Counted from the first letter of the stretch, positions 9,595-21,625 are shown. The stretch: 64,000 nt of DNA from Immersiella caudata (GCA_030512335.1 JAULSU010000006.1:2790001-2854000), one strand, 5' to 3'. Translations and numbers: made by a program. The notes: generated by a model from the letters alone, not told the origin.

Positions 9595-11482
9595 ATGCAG
9601 CGCTCCATTCGTTCCTCTGCATCTACACCATCTCTACGATCCCGCGATGGAGTAGCCTCGAGAATGGATGCCGGAGGGAACGTCAAGGTCGTCGTGCGCG
9701 TGCGCGCCTTCTTGCCCCGCGGTTCGTGCCTCATCATATTTAGAGGCGACTCCAGCTAATTGAGACATTGCAGAACTCGACCGCAACGCGGAATGCCTGA
9801 TCCATATGGACCCGGTCACGCAGCAGACCACGCTAATGGTCCCAAACGACACCGACCCGGCCAACTCGCGCGCAAAGTCTCGCAAGGTGATTGAGGAGAA
9901 GAAGTTTACATTCGACAACAGTTTCTGGAGCCACGACCCGTGCGACGAGCACTATGCAACGCAAGAACACGTCTACGACAGTCTTGGGGAGGAGTTTCTC
10001 GATCACAATTTCGAGGGCTACCACACTTGCATCTTTGCTTACGGCCAGACGGGCTCGGGAAAGTCGTACACGATGATGGGCACGCCCGACCAACCCGGCC
10101 TGATTCCGCGGACCTGTGAGGACTTGTTCGAGCGCATCGCTGCCGCTCAGGAGGAGACGCCCAACATCAGTTACAATGTCCGCGTGAGCTACTTCGAGGT
10201 CTACAACGAGCATGTTCGCGACCTACTAGTGCCCATCTCGCCAAACACCCCACCCTACTACCTCAAGATCCGCGAGTCGCCCATTGAGGGCCCATATGTC
10301 AAGGATCTCACCGAAGTTCCCGTCCGCAACATCGACGAGATCTTGCAAAGAATGCACACCGGCGATTGCAATCGCACGGTGGCAAGTACCAAGATGAACG
10401 ATACGAGCAGCCGCAGTCACGCGGTCTTTACCATCATGCTGAAGCAGATCCACCACGATCCCCATACCGACGAAACCACCGAACGAAGCAGTCGTATCCG
10501 CCTTGTTGATCTTGCGGGCAGCGAGCGTGCGAAGTCAACCGAGGCAACGGGTCAGCGCTTGCGAGAAGGTAGCAACATCAACAAGTCGCTCACGACCCTC
10601 GGTCGCGTCATTGCCGCCCTGGCGGACCCGCAGAAGAAGTCCAAAACTCGTGGTGGCCTCAAGACCTCCGGATCATCGAACACCGTCGTCCCCTACCGCG
10701 ACAGTATCCTGACGTGGCTGCTCAAGGACTCCCTTGGCGGCAACAGCAAGACGGCCATGATTGCGTGCATCGCGCCATCAGACTACGAGGAAACCCTTTC
10801 CACCCTGCGCTACGCTGACCAGGCCAAGCGCATCCGGACTCGCGCCGTCGTCAACCAGGACAGCATCAGCGCCGCTGAGCGCGATGCGCAGATTGCTGCC
10901 ATGGCAGAGGAGATCCGGGCACTGCAACTTGTGGTGGGTGACAGCCGGAGACGGGAGAAGGACGCACGAGAAGCCGAAGAGAAACTCGAGGAGTACCAGG
11001 AGCAAGTCAAGAGAATGCAGCAGAAGATGGAGGAGAAGAGCATGGTAGCTGAAGGCAAGATCCGAAGCCTGGAGATGGAGAACGAAGCACTCCGCCTGCA
11101 CCTGAAATTGGCACTCGAGAGCATACGCAATCCGATCCCGTCGGTGGCGGTCCGAGAGGTGGTCCCGACACCGGATACAGAGGAGCCAAGGGAGACGCTC
11201 GATGGCGCGAACAAGGAAAATGAAAGTGGAGAGACCAACGGAAAGAAGGATAAGGAAACGCCCGGCGAGGAGGATGGCTATTCCGACGAGGACGACGGCT
11301 TCGACGAGGAGGCGGAGTACGCCCGGCTGGACCGCGAAGCTCAAGAGACGCAGGATGCTACTTTCTCCCTACTCGAAGAGGTTCGGTTGTTCAAGCGCAA
11401 GCTCGCAGACGATAAGAAGGGTTGGTGGCCAGAGGGCACTCCGAAGCGGAAGCCGTTCTCGAGCATTGTGAATTTGCGTTGA
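9595..11482 (+). CDS. kinesin-3 family motor, short form
   Basis: Plus-end-directed microtubule motor by family. Two exons, 9595-9721 and 9774-11482, give 611 aa. The 52-nt intron joins 'VRVRAFLPR' to 'ELDRNAECL', the conserved N-terminal strand of kinesin-3 motors. The P-loop GQTGSGKS is near residues 132-139, switch I is 'NDTSSRSHAVF' and switch II is 'LVDLAGSERA', all intact. After the neck a coiled coil of about 90 residues follows ('MAEEIRAL' to 'LRLHLKLAL'), then an acidic tail ending in 'KRKPFSSIVNLR'. I see neither the FHA nor the PH domain found in full-length UNC-104/KIF1 motors. The stop follows a stretch still under good codon use, so this is probably the natural short fungal kinesin-3 rather than a truncation. 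An in-frame ATG at 9664 is an alternative start. Confidence 0.92.
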
Positions 11483-13401
11483 TCGGTTAAGGCGAGGGCT
11501 TTAGTCAAGCCTGCGATGATCGACTGACGATGGATCTGGCTCGTAATGATGCATAGCGAGGGTTTACTGGGATACCATGTTGGATTTTATGGTTCATTTG
11601 GCGGCCGAAAAGCAGGTGGCCAGCTCAGCCTGGCCTGTTTAGTACAGTTTGAGCGCGTTGGAAATGTTTTGTACTGCAGCACTGGCGAGGAGTTAGGGCG
11701 ACGGCTTACACGATTCTGTCATGATGATATTGAGATGGGAGGGGATTACTTCCTCGGGCATAATTTATTGATGCCGGAGTGTCTGTATTGGCAAATAGCA
11801 GAGCATAGCATAAAATGCCACATATTGTTAAACCTTCACAGGCCCTTATGATTCTTTTGGTGGCATCAACGACACTAGAGTGGGCGTTCATTTAGCTCGA
11901 ACAGCTTTACTGAGGCGTTAACATGATGGGAGATTCGCTTAATGTTGGAAAAAAAAGAAATAAAGGCCTCTACGAGCGGCACCGGATTGAACCAATGCCC
12001 CCCATTGCTCGGAGCCGCTGGGGTGGTCGATTGAAACGGAAATACAAAAGAAAACGCTGAAGACATTCCACCTGCCCAACACGTCAACCGCATATGGGTT
12101 TTCCATTGAGATGACCGAATTGATGAGAGAGACGCCCCCGTGGTAGGGAGTGGCTGGGGTTGGCTGAAATAGGGCAGCTGAGCTTCGGACCGGCGAGTGA
12201 GTTACCATGGAAGTGGTAGACATCGTTGTTCAGGATGCAGATATCGAGCTCACAATACATACCGTGACTTAATGCACATAATTCCGCAAAAATGGTACCA
12301 AGCTAACAAAGCCTGGTGCTGAAGTGACGTCTCGAACCATCGTCGGAAAGGCAAGGTGAAGGGCTTAGGAGGGCAGAGCGACAACAAAAACCCAGCGCCG
12401 TCATCCATATCGCTACCTTTAACTTTTCTGAGGAGATGCGTGACGCCAATGTCGAGAAGAGGTCATGTTGAGCTGGGTTATACGTCTGTCTTGGGCAACA
12501 GGTGTGTTATTGGGGAGAGGGGGGAGGGGGGCGTACCCCTGTCACTTGTGTTCTTGTTATGATCCATGTACGGCAAGAGGAACATGAAGCCATTCCATGA
12601 TGGCAGTTGAGAGAAGAATAAAAAATGTAACAAATCTCGATCGATACAGCACGGGCTCGAACTGCCACTGTCCTTTGGCGATTGGGCGGCTGAACGGACC
12701 GAAATGGAAATGAAAAAAAAGATAAATAAACAAAAAGCTAGCAGGCTCCCAGTCTAATCCCACCACTTCAGTCTGAGGTGGAAGGGTTGAACTGGTACCT
12801 ACCGGTAAGCAGGCGCGTTGGGGTAGGTTATATCTGCTCGTCAGTGTGGCTATTTCCTTCACCTTCACTACCACCCCTGTTGTAAGGTCTGTCACCAGCA
12901 GCACTAACTACACTCCATGTTGCTTCCCAGGCAGCGAAAGCCGTGAGTTACAGATAGAAAACTCGATGATCGCAGTGAATATCTTCCAAGATTGCAAAAA
13001 GGAAGCGGATGACCCAAAAAGGAAGCGGATGACCAGGTGTAACGGCATGCTTCCGCGAATAGTCCCAAGGGGGAGGGAAGGAAGCCGTCCCAGATATGGA
13101 GGGGTTGCGAGGTGCCTTGCCGGATGACCCCTGAGCGCCTTGGTCGTTGGGAACAAACCCCCTAAACCGGCGATGTTCACGTCCTTACCGACTTCTCCCT
13201 GCATCTTATTTGCAAACAACCGACATTGTTTCAATCAAAAGGACGAAGTATGTTGACATAGTCACATGACCGATAGTGGGGTAACTCCTTCCCATCCAAC
13301 GATAACGTCATTGGCCGTACCAAACCACCACCTCCCCTCATCAGCTTTATGCAGCGAAACGCCCCGCCGACTGTTGTAAGAGCCGAAGGTTGGTCTGGAG
13401 T
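11483..13401. other. 1.9-kb intergenic region
   Basis: No gene recognised. Open frames are short and compositionally random. A perfect short tandem repeat near 13.0 kb is listed separately. tRNA-like T-arm strings near 11.98 and 12.65 kb do not fold into a cloverleaf. Confidence 0.5.
12996..13034 (+). repeat. tandem duplication of a 20-bp unit
   Basis: The unit AAAAAGGAAGCGGATGACCC occurs twice head to tail, with one mismatch at the end of the second copy. It lies in intergenic DNA about 370 bp upstream of the glyoxalase II ATG. It looks like a recent slippage duplication. Confidence 0.85.
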
Positions 13402-14722
13402 ATGAATGCTCTCATCTTGAGGCGGCCTTTTCTCCAACAACGTATCAGATCTTTGACTTCGAGCGTATGTGCCCTTGTCCTTGTCGTTGCTATGGAGACC
13501 GAACGGAGTCCTGAATTGAAGCAGCTCATTACCACTCGCACGATGCGCATCCAGTCGATTCCCATGTGTACGTCTCTGTGCCCTTTTCCCTCTTTGCAAG
13601 CTACCGATTGGGGTACTAATAAATGAGACAGGGGTGGGGAGTAGTAACAACTATGCGTATTTGGTCGTCGACGACAAAACTAAGGATGCCGTCATCATTG
13701 ATCCCGCGCATCCGTCTGAGTAAGAGCGGCGACTTGTATCTTGAGTATGCCGGGCTTGCCAGGCTAACTTGCTACCGTGTATAGGGTTGCCCCGGTCCTG
13801 AAGGAGGCGATTGAGGATGGGACTATCAACTTGACTGCTATTGTGAATACCCACCAGTAAGCCTCCCCTGATCCATCGCTATACATATGTTAAGCTGCTG
13901 ACAAAGGCACAAGTCACTGGGATCACGCCGGCGGCAACACTGAGATCGTAAGACCTCCCGCCCCTTAGTGAGCCCGGGAACTAACACCCCCGGTTTAGCT
14001 CAACGAGCTGGGTAAACCCCTCGACATCATCGGCGGCAAGGATTGTCAAAAAGTGACCAAAACACCCGCCCACGGCGAGACCTTCAACATCGGCAGCATC
14101 GCCGTCAAAGCTTTGCACACGCCCTGCCACACGCAGGACAGCATCTGCTGGTTCATGCAAGACGGCGACGAGAAGGCTGTCTTCACGGGTGACACTCTCT
14201 TCCACGGCGGTACGTCCGTATCCCCTTTTCCTTCCCTGCACCTTACTTACTGACGTCTTTAGGCTGCGGAAAATTCTTCGAGGGCACCGGCGAGGAGATG
14301 CACAAGGCTCTCAACGTGACGCTTGCTTCTTTGCCAGATGACACCCGAGTGTTTGTACGTACCCCCCCCCCCCCTCCGTCGATGCTCCAGACACAAGATG
14401 ACAACTAACAACCCCAGCCCGGCCACGAATACACAAAATCCAATGTCAAATTTGCTCTTTCCGTCTCCCACAACGATGCCATTCAGGACCTTGACGCTTT
14501 CGCCGATGAGAACAAGGAGACTCAGGGGCGCTTTACTATTGGTGATGAGAAGCGGCATAATGTGTTCATGATGCCTCAGGTATGTCACAAAGCGTGTGCC
14601 TGCAGCAGTTGTGTGAGCGAAGCTAATGAGGGTAGGATCCTGGTATTCAGAAGGTGACAGGGGAGACAGAGCCGGTTGCGATCATGACAAAATTGAGAGA
14701 GCTGAAGAATAATTTCAAGTGA
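13402..14722 (+). CDS. hydroxyacylglutathione hydrolase (glyoxalase II)
   Basis: Metallo-beta-lactamase-fold enzyme that hydrolyses S-lactoylglutathione to lactate and glutathione. Inferred exons: 13402-13567 (probably split as 13402-13464 and 13525-13567), 13632-13719, 13785-13856, 13914-13947, 13999-14209, 14263-14354, 14418-14579 and 14636-14722. The product is 283 aa with the extra first intron, 303 aa without it. Splicing restores 'IPMWVGSSNNYAYLV', the THHHWDHAGG metal-binding motif (joined across 13857-13913, AAG acceptor), 'CHTQDSICW', 'GDTLFHGGCGKFFEG' and 'PGHEY'. The N-terminus (MNALILRRPFLQQRIRSL...) is Arg-rich and amphipathic, so mitochondrial targeting is likely, with possible cytosolic initiation at the internal ATG of 'MRIQSIPM'. 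It is convergent with the next gene, with 238 bp between stops. Confidence 0.93.
14362..14374 (+). repeat. poly-C run (13 nt) in a glyoxalase II intron
   Basis: A homopolymer of 13 C lies just after the GTACGT donor of the intron at 14355-14417. It is prone to slippage and to sequencing error, but coding sequence is unaffected. Confidence 0.9.
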
Positions 14723-14960
14723 GTGAGCAGATGGCAATGGCGTCGCTCCATGTCTAAGACCTTGTGTATGTTGATGGTTCATGCGACTGTAGGGAAGTAC
14801 CTGTACTTGGGAGGCCTAATCTGTGATATTCTTCTGAATCACCAATGTAAATGGGGATAGTTCTCGTCGGACGGGTGACTTGCCGCACAGTTTTTGCCAT
14901 TTTGTGTGATCTATGGACCTGTCTAAAGAATAAGAGTACCAAACGCTAGTTTTCATCTGC

Positions 14961-15997
14961 TTATTCCTCGTCTTCACCAACCTCCTCCACAAATGTCATT
15001 GTGAGCCCGGCATTTCCATCAACATTCAGATTGACCTCGTCAATCACGTCGCGCCTTGTTGGGGGTGCGGGTGCGGCCACGCTCGCAGTGGCAGCGAGAG
15101 GAACTTCAGAGCTTCCCTGCAGGGCTGTGATTGGTTAGTATTCGAGAAGAGATCAGAAATTGTGAAATGGAACAATAGGACGCCATGGTGCAAGGTAGGA
15201 CTGACCAGCTGGAACTCCCCGTCTAACGTACATGGTGGTGACCTTGGCTCGACGCCTAGGTGCAGAAGATTCGTCGACGTCACGTCTCTCGGCTTGCCCA
15301 CCTGCACATGGCTCTGTCAGTATCTGGCCATTGAAGCGCGGCGTCGGGAATACTTACGCTCGTTTTTAGTGGGTTGGTTGTCGACGATGATACCGACGCC
15401 ACTGCCCTCAGCGCCAGTGCCGAGTTGGATATCAGGGCCCTTGACCAGGGCAGCCTCGGCATACCTCAGTGCTCGATCGAAACCTGCGAGATCTCGTTTC
15501 GCTTTCGCAGAGGCCGAGGTCTCCTCTTCTTCATCATGGTGGCGAGGGGCAATCTCTTTCGCAATGCCCTGGAGAGCCGCAATTTGCTGGGCCTTTAGTT
15601 TCGACGGTTAGGTGATGTAGTGGTACGGGGATGAGGAAACTGACCTGCTGGGCAAGTACTGGGTCCACAGCAGCGGACTCAACGACAGCTGGGCTCTGGG
15701 GGCGAACATTTGCAGTTGGGGGCTCCGCGACGGGAGCCGCCCCCGCGCCGGCAACACCAGAGGCAGCGCTGACCGCTGCGCCCTCGAGGGCACCGATCAA
15801 GCCAGCAACATCCTGTCGACCTCCAAAGCTAATCTCACCATCACCTGTGGTGCTTTGTTAGGTACGTCGAAGCCTAATATTTATGTTGAGGAGGGGTACA
15901 CACCAACTACCAGAGCAGGGGAGTAGGCCCCGAGGTTGATGTTGAGAGGGAGCGCAGCAACTAAGCCCGCAAAGGTGAAGAATCCGTAGTTGACCAT
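14961..15997 (-). CDS. unrecognised protein with hydrophobic N-terminus
   Basis: Five exons are inferred on the minus strand: 15904-15997, 15645-15844, 15358-15592, 15206-15301 and 14961-15124, giving 262 aa. Each splice closes in frame, and the last intron has a TACTAAC branch site. The first exon encodes a hydrophobic stretch ('GFFTFAGLVAALPLNINLG') that could be a signal peptide or membrane anchor. The next exon is Ala/Pro-rich. The middle is a helical, charged segment ('AQQIAALQGIAKEIAP', then 'EEEETSASAKAKRDLAGFDRAL'), followed by a basic block ('APRRRAKVTTMYVRRG') and an acidic C-terminus ('TFVEEVGEDEE'). No known domain is recognised and I assign no function. Consistent splicing and codon use make it a real gene. 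Confidence 0.75.
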
Positions 15998-18812
15998 CTC
16001 GTTAGAGCTTGAGTATAACCTAGACACTGGTCGTGCGCTCGATTATGGAGCAAGTAACTGGGCCTTAGTTGTCCTTTGGGTATCTCTAATAAGTCTGGCA
16101 GGAAGAGCGACCAGCGACGACGACCAGCGTGGAAGAAGTGAATATTAGGAAAGAAAAGTAAAGAAGTAAGAGGGAAAAATGCGGTCGAAATTGTCACAAT
16201 GGTGACTACAGAGCGCAGCTCGTGGGCAGAAACAAGCTGGAGGAGGATCAGGGCTTGGAGTCAGTCATATATAGAGATATCGGCGATGACTCGACTCTTG
16301 ACGCAAAGCCCGCCACTGCGATGGTTCGCGATTGGAGACTACCAATATCGAAACACGCCGCTGCCCCCCAGACGGTGTGTCCGAAGGCGCTTGCCAAGAA
16401 AGTGGGAAGCCATGGTCAAGGCCGTGAAACACAGTTGACACGGTGTAGCTGATGCTGGGAGTAGGGATAGTGGCAGAGAAGAGGCTGGATCTCGAGGTCA
16501 AGATCGAAGGGTGGAGTTGATGTGAGCGAGGACTCCATAGTCGACCAAGGGGGTAGGTCTTGGCAAAGATATGGGGGGCAATGGTAGCACGATGGAGGCG
16601 GTGGTGCACTGCGGAAAAAAGGGTGCAGGGATCGACGATTGGACCCCGAGAGGATGCGCACTGACGCAGGCGCTTGAGGGGGAGAACTCTTGCCGGAGAT
16701 GCCTGTTATTCTTTGTTTCTCTGGAAGGTGGAAGCGGAAGCGTTGCAGTGTCGGGTGTCGTCGTTGAGACTGGGTTGCGACGTTGATGGTGTTCCAGGTT
16801 GCCAAGCTTGCCGAGAAAATACAAGCATTCTCCAAGCATTTCCCCGGAGATGTCCCCACTCTTGGCTCGGATCATCTTCAGTGGAAGCTTCCATTGACCA
16901 ACCAAATCGCACCACTGTCGAGCGGAGCACCCCACGCTGCAAGGGGCTGCGACGGGATTTCGACTCGACCGTGAATCTCAGGATGGGATTTCGATGTGAG
17001 CTGCATCGGTGATGACCAGGGCTAGGTCTGGTCATGGTAGACATGTATGGGGATCATACAACGAGGAAACGCAGTAGCCCAGACTTCAAGCTGCTGGTGG
17101 AGCTTATCGATGGCCGATGCGGTCGGCTTCACATTCCCATATGTTTGTCCGGCGCCCATTCAGCTGTCCTGAGCGCAAACGGAACCGAGCGCTTCGCCTG
17201 AAGTTGCTCCAAATCTCAAACATCTCTCCTCGCCGCTTAGACTTGCTCGTGCATTTCTGACTCGACCACTATCCCAAGTGGCGAAAATACCATGGGCTGC
17301 ATCTGTTCTTCAGAGACACTTCTCATTGATTTGCCACCCCTCGAGGTCGGTTGTTTGAGAGCTGTCGACGGCGCGGTTCCATCCCTGCCATCTCCCACAT
17401 CATCAACCCAAACCCGAGACCATTGCTGGCGTCTCAGTCTAGTCTCTGGCCACGCTGACCTGTCAAAGGATAATGGGCTTTCTTTTCACCCGGTTCTGCT
17501 GGGAGGCGATTGTCAATCGCTCTGTTCGAGATGCTGTTCTCGATAACGCTGAGTCTCAGCGGCAACTGTGACTAGCTTCTGACACTAATATCTCATCAGG
17601 GGTGGCGCAAAACCTATGGCGACTGTGACACAAAAGTCTACGTCTAACATGAGTACGCAGAGTGGCCAAGAGACGAAGGAGCACCTTGACTTAGCAGACC
17701 AGCACGCTCTGCCCGGAAAAATCAAGCGGTCTGGTTTCCGTTCTTGATCCTAAGCTGCCGAGGTCGGCGCTACCTGATGATGGCTTTCTGGAATGTAGCG
17801 TCCTGGTAACGGTGTCTCGTGGTCTCTAATTTTGTCATTGTAATCGGGGAGATCATCTCACATAGCTGACAGTGTTTATGCCTGGATCCGCATTGCTTAA
17901 GAGGCGGGATGGAAAGGGACACGACACCAGTGCCCCTCTCCCGTCGCGGGTCTTCGGAGTAATAGAAGCTTTCAAAGAACATGATCGTCTTTGCGCCCCT
18001 TGGCCCAAAATAAATCCATAGCGCTGCCATTACTGCCGATCTGGAAATACCGAAACCGGTGGACGCGGAGGAGAAATTGGAAAGAGCAAGCGGGCGAGTA
18101 AGCTCGAAGGGTGTCGCGCAACATTGCCAGGGCGCAAGCTGTAGTTGTCAGCTCACCAAGAACGTAAGCTATATGCTAAATTCATGCGACGGCCTAGGCC
18201 AAGCTGAAACTCACGCTTGATCGGTAATCGATGGGTTGGTACAGTTCAGCTGTGGATAGCCTTGAAAGGACGCCGTGAAGACTCCTGAAAATGAACTGGA
18301 ACATCCAATGACTAGCGGAGGCAGCCCTCACATTATGCAATCTAGGCGCTCTGCCCTTCTTAGGATGCTGCTCTCGGTCGCTACCAAGCGGGACGGCGGT
18401 TCGGGTCTTGTTGGACTCGGCTATCGGCGGACGGCGTCGTCCATTTAAAAAGCGACGTTCCTCAGAACGAGGTTTGTCTCCAGAACAGAGCTACATCGCC
18501 GTTTATGGGGTTGCCCACATGAGAAAGAAGTTCGGACGGTAAGGGTCTGCCAGTGATGATGCTGGTTGAGCCAGCTCGCGGGTGGAGCAACGCGTTCGTC
18601 CCACGTGGACGCGCTGGCACGTGACTCCCACCGTAGTTCATGCACCAAAGACCGCAATGCAGTCTGTGCGCAGGAGCTCGGCTGTTCCATCAAAAAATCA
18701 GCTCACCCGAAAGATCGCAACTTTTTCCCCAACGGTCCCTTCGTTGAACATTGGTTTTGATTCTGCTTCTCCGCTCTTTCCATTCGTTCGTCTTTCCGGA
18801 TCTGTTCTCGAG
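15998..18812. other. 2.8-kb intergenic region
   Basis: No gene is supported. Open frames of up to about 147 codons on the minus strand near 16.4-16.9 kb overlap each other in different frames and show no motif. The last ~200 bp are presumably the promoter and leader of mitochondrial EF-Tu. Confidence 0.5.
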
Positions 18813-20248
18813 ATGGCGTCGGCGATGCGGTCTATTGCCCCCTTTCTGCGGGTGGCGCGGAGCTCTTTCAGACAAAATACAAACCCTCTGGTTTCTCTCC
18901 AGCGCCAGAGCAGGAGCCCAGCGCTCTTTGCGCGCACCTATGCCGTCTACACTCGAGACAAGCCCCATGTCAACATCGGTACGCCCTTCGAGCTTGCAAT
19001 TGGGCTGGTCAACGCATTCTAACACGGGTTTTCTCAGGCACAATTGGTCACGTTGATCATGGAAAGGTTCGAGAAGCTCTTCATGTGGCGTTCGGGATTA
19101 CCCTCTAACTGAAGATCCAGACAACACTCTCAGCCGCCATCACCAAGAGGCAAGCGGAGAAGGGTCTTGCGAACTTCCTCGACTATGGCTCCATCGATAA
19201 AGCCCCCGAGGAGCGCAAGCGTGGTATCACCATCTCCACAGCGCACATCGAGTACTCCTCCGACACGCGCCACTACTGCCACGTCGATTGCCCTGGTCAC
19301 GCCGACTACATCAAGAACATGATTACCGGTGCTGCACAGATGGATGGTGCTATTATTGTTGTCGCTGCCTCGGATGGACAGATGCCTCAGACACGTGAGC
19401 ACTTGCTCCTCGCCCGCCAAGTCGGTATCCCGAGGGTCGTCGTCTTCGTCAACAAGGTCGATGCTCTTGAAGATCCAGAGATGTTGGAGCTCGTCGAGAT
19501 GGAGATGCGCGAGCTGCTGAGCACGTACGGCTTCGATGGCGACGAGACCCCTGTGATCATGGGCTCTGCTCTCTGCGCCCTTGAGGGCAAGCGGCCCGAA
19601 TTGGGAGAGTCCAAGATCGATGAGCTCATCAAGGCCGTTGATGACTGGATTCCTACACCTCAGCGCGACACCGAGAAGCCCTTCCTCATGTCCGTTGAGG
19701 ACGTCTTCTCCATCTCTGGCCGCGGTACCGTCGCCTCTGGCCGTGTTGAGCGTGGCGTCCTGAAGAAGGATGCCGACGTCGAGATCGTCGGAAAGGGCAG
19801 GGAGATCATCAAGACCAAGGTCACCGATATCGAGACCTTCAAGAAGTCGATGGGCGAGGCCATGGCTGGTGACAGCACTGGTCTTTTGCTCCGCTCCATC
19901 CGCCGCGAGGATATCAGGAGAGGCATGGTCATTGTCCAGCCGGGCAGCGTCAAGGCCCACGACACCTTCATGCTGTCGCTTTACGTTCTCAAGAAGGACG
20001 AGGGTGGCCGTCACACGCCTTTCGGCAACAACTACCGCCCCCAGCTTTACGTCCGATCCGCTGATGAGTCTTGCGCTCTTTCCTTCCCCGAGGGCGTTGA
20101 TGTCAGTACCATGGTTATGCCTGGCGACAACATTGAGATGATCGCCAAAACTCACATGCCCCTCGCCATTGAGCAGGGACAGCAGGTTACCCTCAGAGAG
20201 GGTGGCCGTACCGTTGCCACTGGTATCGTTACTCGCCTCATCAACTAA
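18813..20248 (+). CDS. tufA: elongation factor Tu, mitochondrial
   Basis: GTPase that delivers aminoacyl-tRNA to the mitochondrial ribosome. Exons 18813-18978, 19038-19066 and 19121-20248 give 440 aa. The first exon encodes an Arg/Ser-rich, acid-poor presequence ('MRSIAPFLRVARSSFR') ending before 'DKPHVNIG'. The 29-nt middle exon encodes only 'TIGHVDHGK' and flanking bases, so the second intron falls between Lys65 and Thr66 of the GHVDHGKTT P-loop. Downstream are 'RGITISTAHIEY', 'DCPGHADYIKNMITGAAQMDGAI', 'NKVD' and 'GSALCALEG', followed by domains 2 and 3. Length and motifs match full-length EF-Tu. The presequence and nuclear introns identify it as the nuclear-encoded mitochondrial form. The symbol follows general EF-Tu usage; the species-specific name is unknown. 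Confidence 0.96.
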
Positions 20249-21276
20249 GCTCTATAATACCCTGGAGGCGATCTGGCGAGATTGCTGCAGTTTCTGGCTG
20301 GTGGCAACATAGAGGGACACAGTTCTGGTTCTTGATTGTATGAATGGGCGGCTTTGGAATGGAGTTGAACACTGCGCAAGGGGTTTGGTTGGCACTGACG
20401 GTCGGGTTTATGCATGCACTTTTGGAGCCTTCCCCGGGCGCCGCCCATGTACATTATCTCAAGGCTAACTGATCTCCTCTCCTGTTTGTAGCATTGTCTC
20501 TATTTATGTAACATAGACGAGTTGTACAAAGACAACAATAGAGCTGGTGGTGCGGTGTATCAACTCGGCTGTTCCTATCTTTGCAAGGGGACGAGACCTT
20601 GGAATCGAGCTGGCGCCGGGGTTATCTGCGGCTTTGTTTGAAGCGCATTAGGTCTCCTGACCAAGCGTCCTGGTGCAGGCGAGCGACACTATGGCACCGA
20701 TGAAGCGGACGACGCTCGGTGCTGCCGACAAACCCGGCGCCCCCACCATTTTGACCGTCAAGGTACCTGCGACTCACAGGACTGTCGTCGGGCCATCTTC
20801 AAGCAACGCGTGTAATACTGACCAGGCACCCTGTTCCTCAACATTTGGACATACGCGGAGCCGGATGGGCATATGCTACCAACGAGGTCACAACTCAGCC
20901 TAGCCAGCAATATTCTTTCAGGTGCCTTTTATTGTGCTGTATCGCTAGAAAAGGTAGCAAAATTGCCAGGCCAGGCCAATAAAATCCTTCTCCGAAGTCA
21001 AATCCCATGAACTCCGCTTTAAGCCATCACCGGGTTGTTGTCACCGCCTGTTTCGTCACAAGAAAGAGCCGGCGGGATTAATTTCTCTGATCGGATCGGC
21101 CTAAAGAATGCATTGCTGCTGTCGTCGTTGCTAGTTGGCCTTTCTGGGCGGGATTCCCATTTTTCTCCCATTCCCGAAAACCAAATCGACATTGTCAACT
21201 GTCTGCCCCGTGCAACACTCCCCTTCCATTTCAGGCTCTCGGTCCGCTCGTTTCCCCTATGGCGAAGGGTGTGAAT
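20249..21276. other. convergent intergenic region
   Basis: 1.0 kb between EF-Tu (+) and ribosomal protein S29 (-) stop codons. It contains both 3' ends. No gene recognised. Confidence 0.5.
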
Positions 21277-21625
21277 TTATCGGTGCTGTGGGAAGCGTTA
21301 GTATATGCTCTCGCGAGGAAGTGGCGGTTCTTTTTTCGGAGCGCATGTGGTGATCGTTCGGGTGAGGGGGGACTGACCTTGACGAAGCCAATGTCGGAGG
21401 ACTTCTCGCGGAAGCACTGACGGCAGATGTTGAGGCCGTACTTGCGGATGAGACCGGCCTTGTGAGTGCAGACGCGGCTGTGCGATTGCCAATGTCAGCG
21501 ATTTGTTCCTTGTCGGTATTCCTCCAACTGCGAATCCCCTCCGCGATCGGTGTGTTGCCTTACCAGCCGCGGGCACCCTTGCCGTAGTTGCGAGGGCGCG
21601 AGTTCCAGACGGATTCGTGAGACAT
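21277..21625 (-). CDS. rps29: 40S ribosomal protein S29 (uS14)
   Basis: Small zinc-binding protein of the cytosolic 40S subunit. Three exons, 21564-21625, 21378-21477 and 21277-21285, give 56 aa, the normal family length. The protein begins MSHESVWNSRPRNYGKGARG. The first splice creates the first Cys of the CRVC motif, which pairs with CRQC to form the zinc site ('CRVCTHKAGLIRKYGLNICRQCFRE'-type core). The last coding exon is only nine nucleotides (His-Arg-stop). It follows a perfect TACTAAC branch and CCCACAG acceptor and completes 'DIGFVKHR'. The gene was too fragmented to show as one open frame. It is divergent from the disulfide isomerase gene. Confidence 0.95.

Noticed and set aside
11960..12060. 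tRNA-like T-arm string on the minus strand
   Set aside because: The string GGTTCAATCC is present, but its flanks do not form a 5-bp T-stem, an acceptor stem or an anticodon arm.
12630..12680. Second B-box-like string (GTTCGAGCC) on the minus strand
   Set aside because: No A-box at a suitable distance and no cloverleaf.
16416..16935. Two overlapping 145-147 codon minus-strand frames
   Set aside because: They overlap in different frames, have random composition and show no splice continuation.
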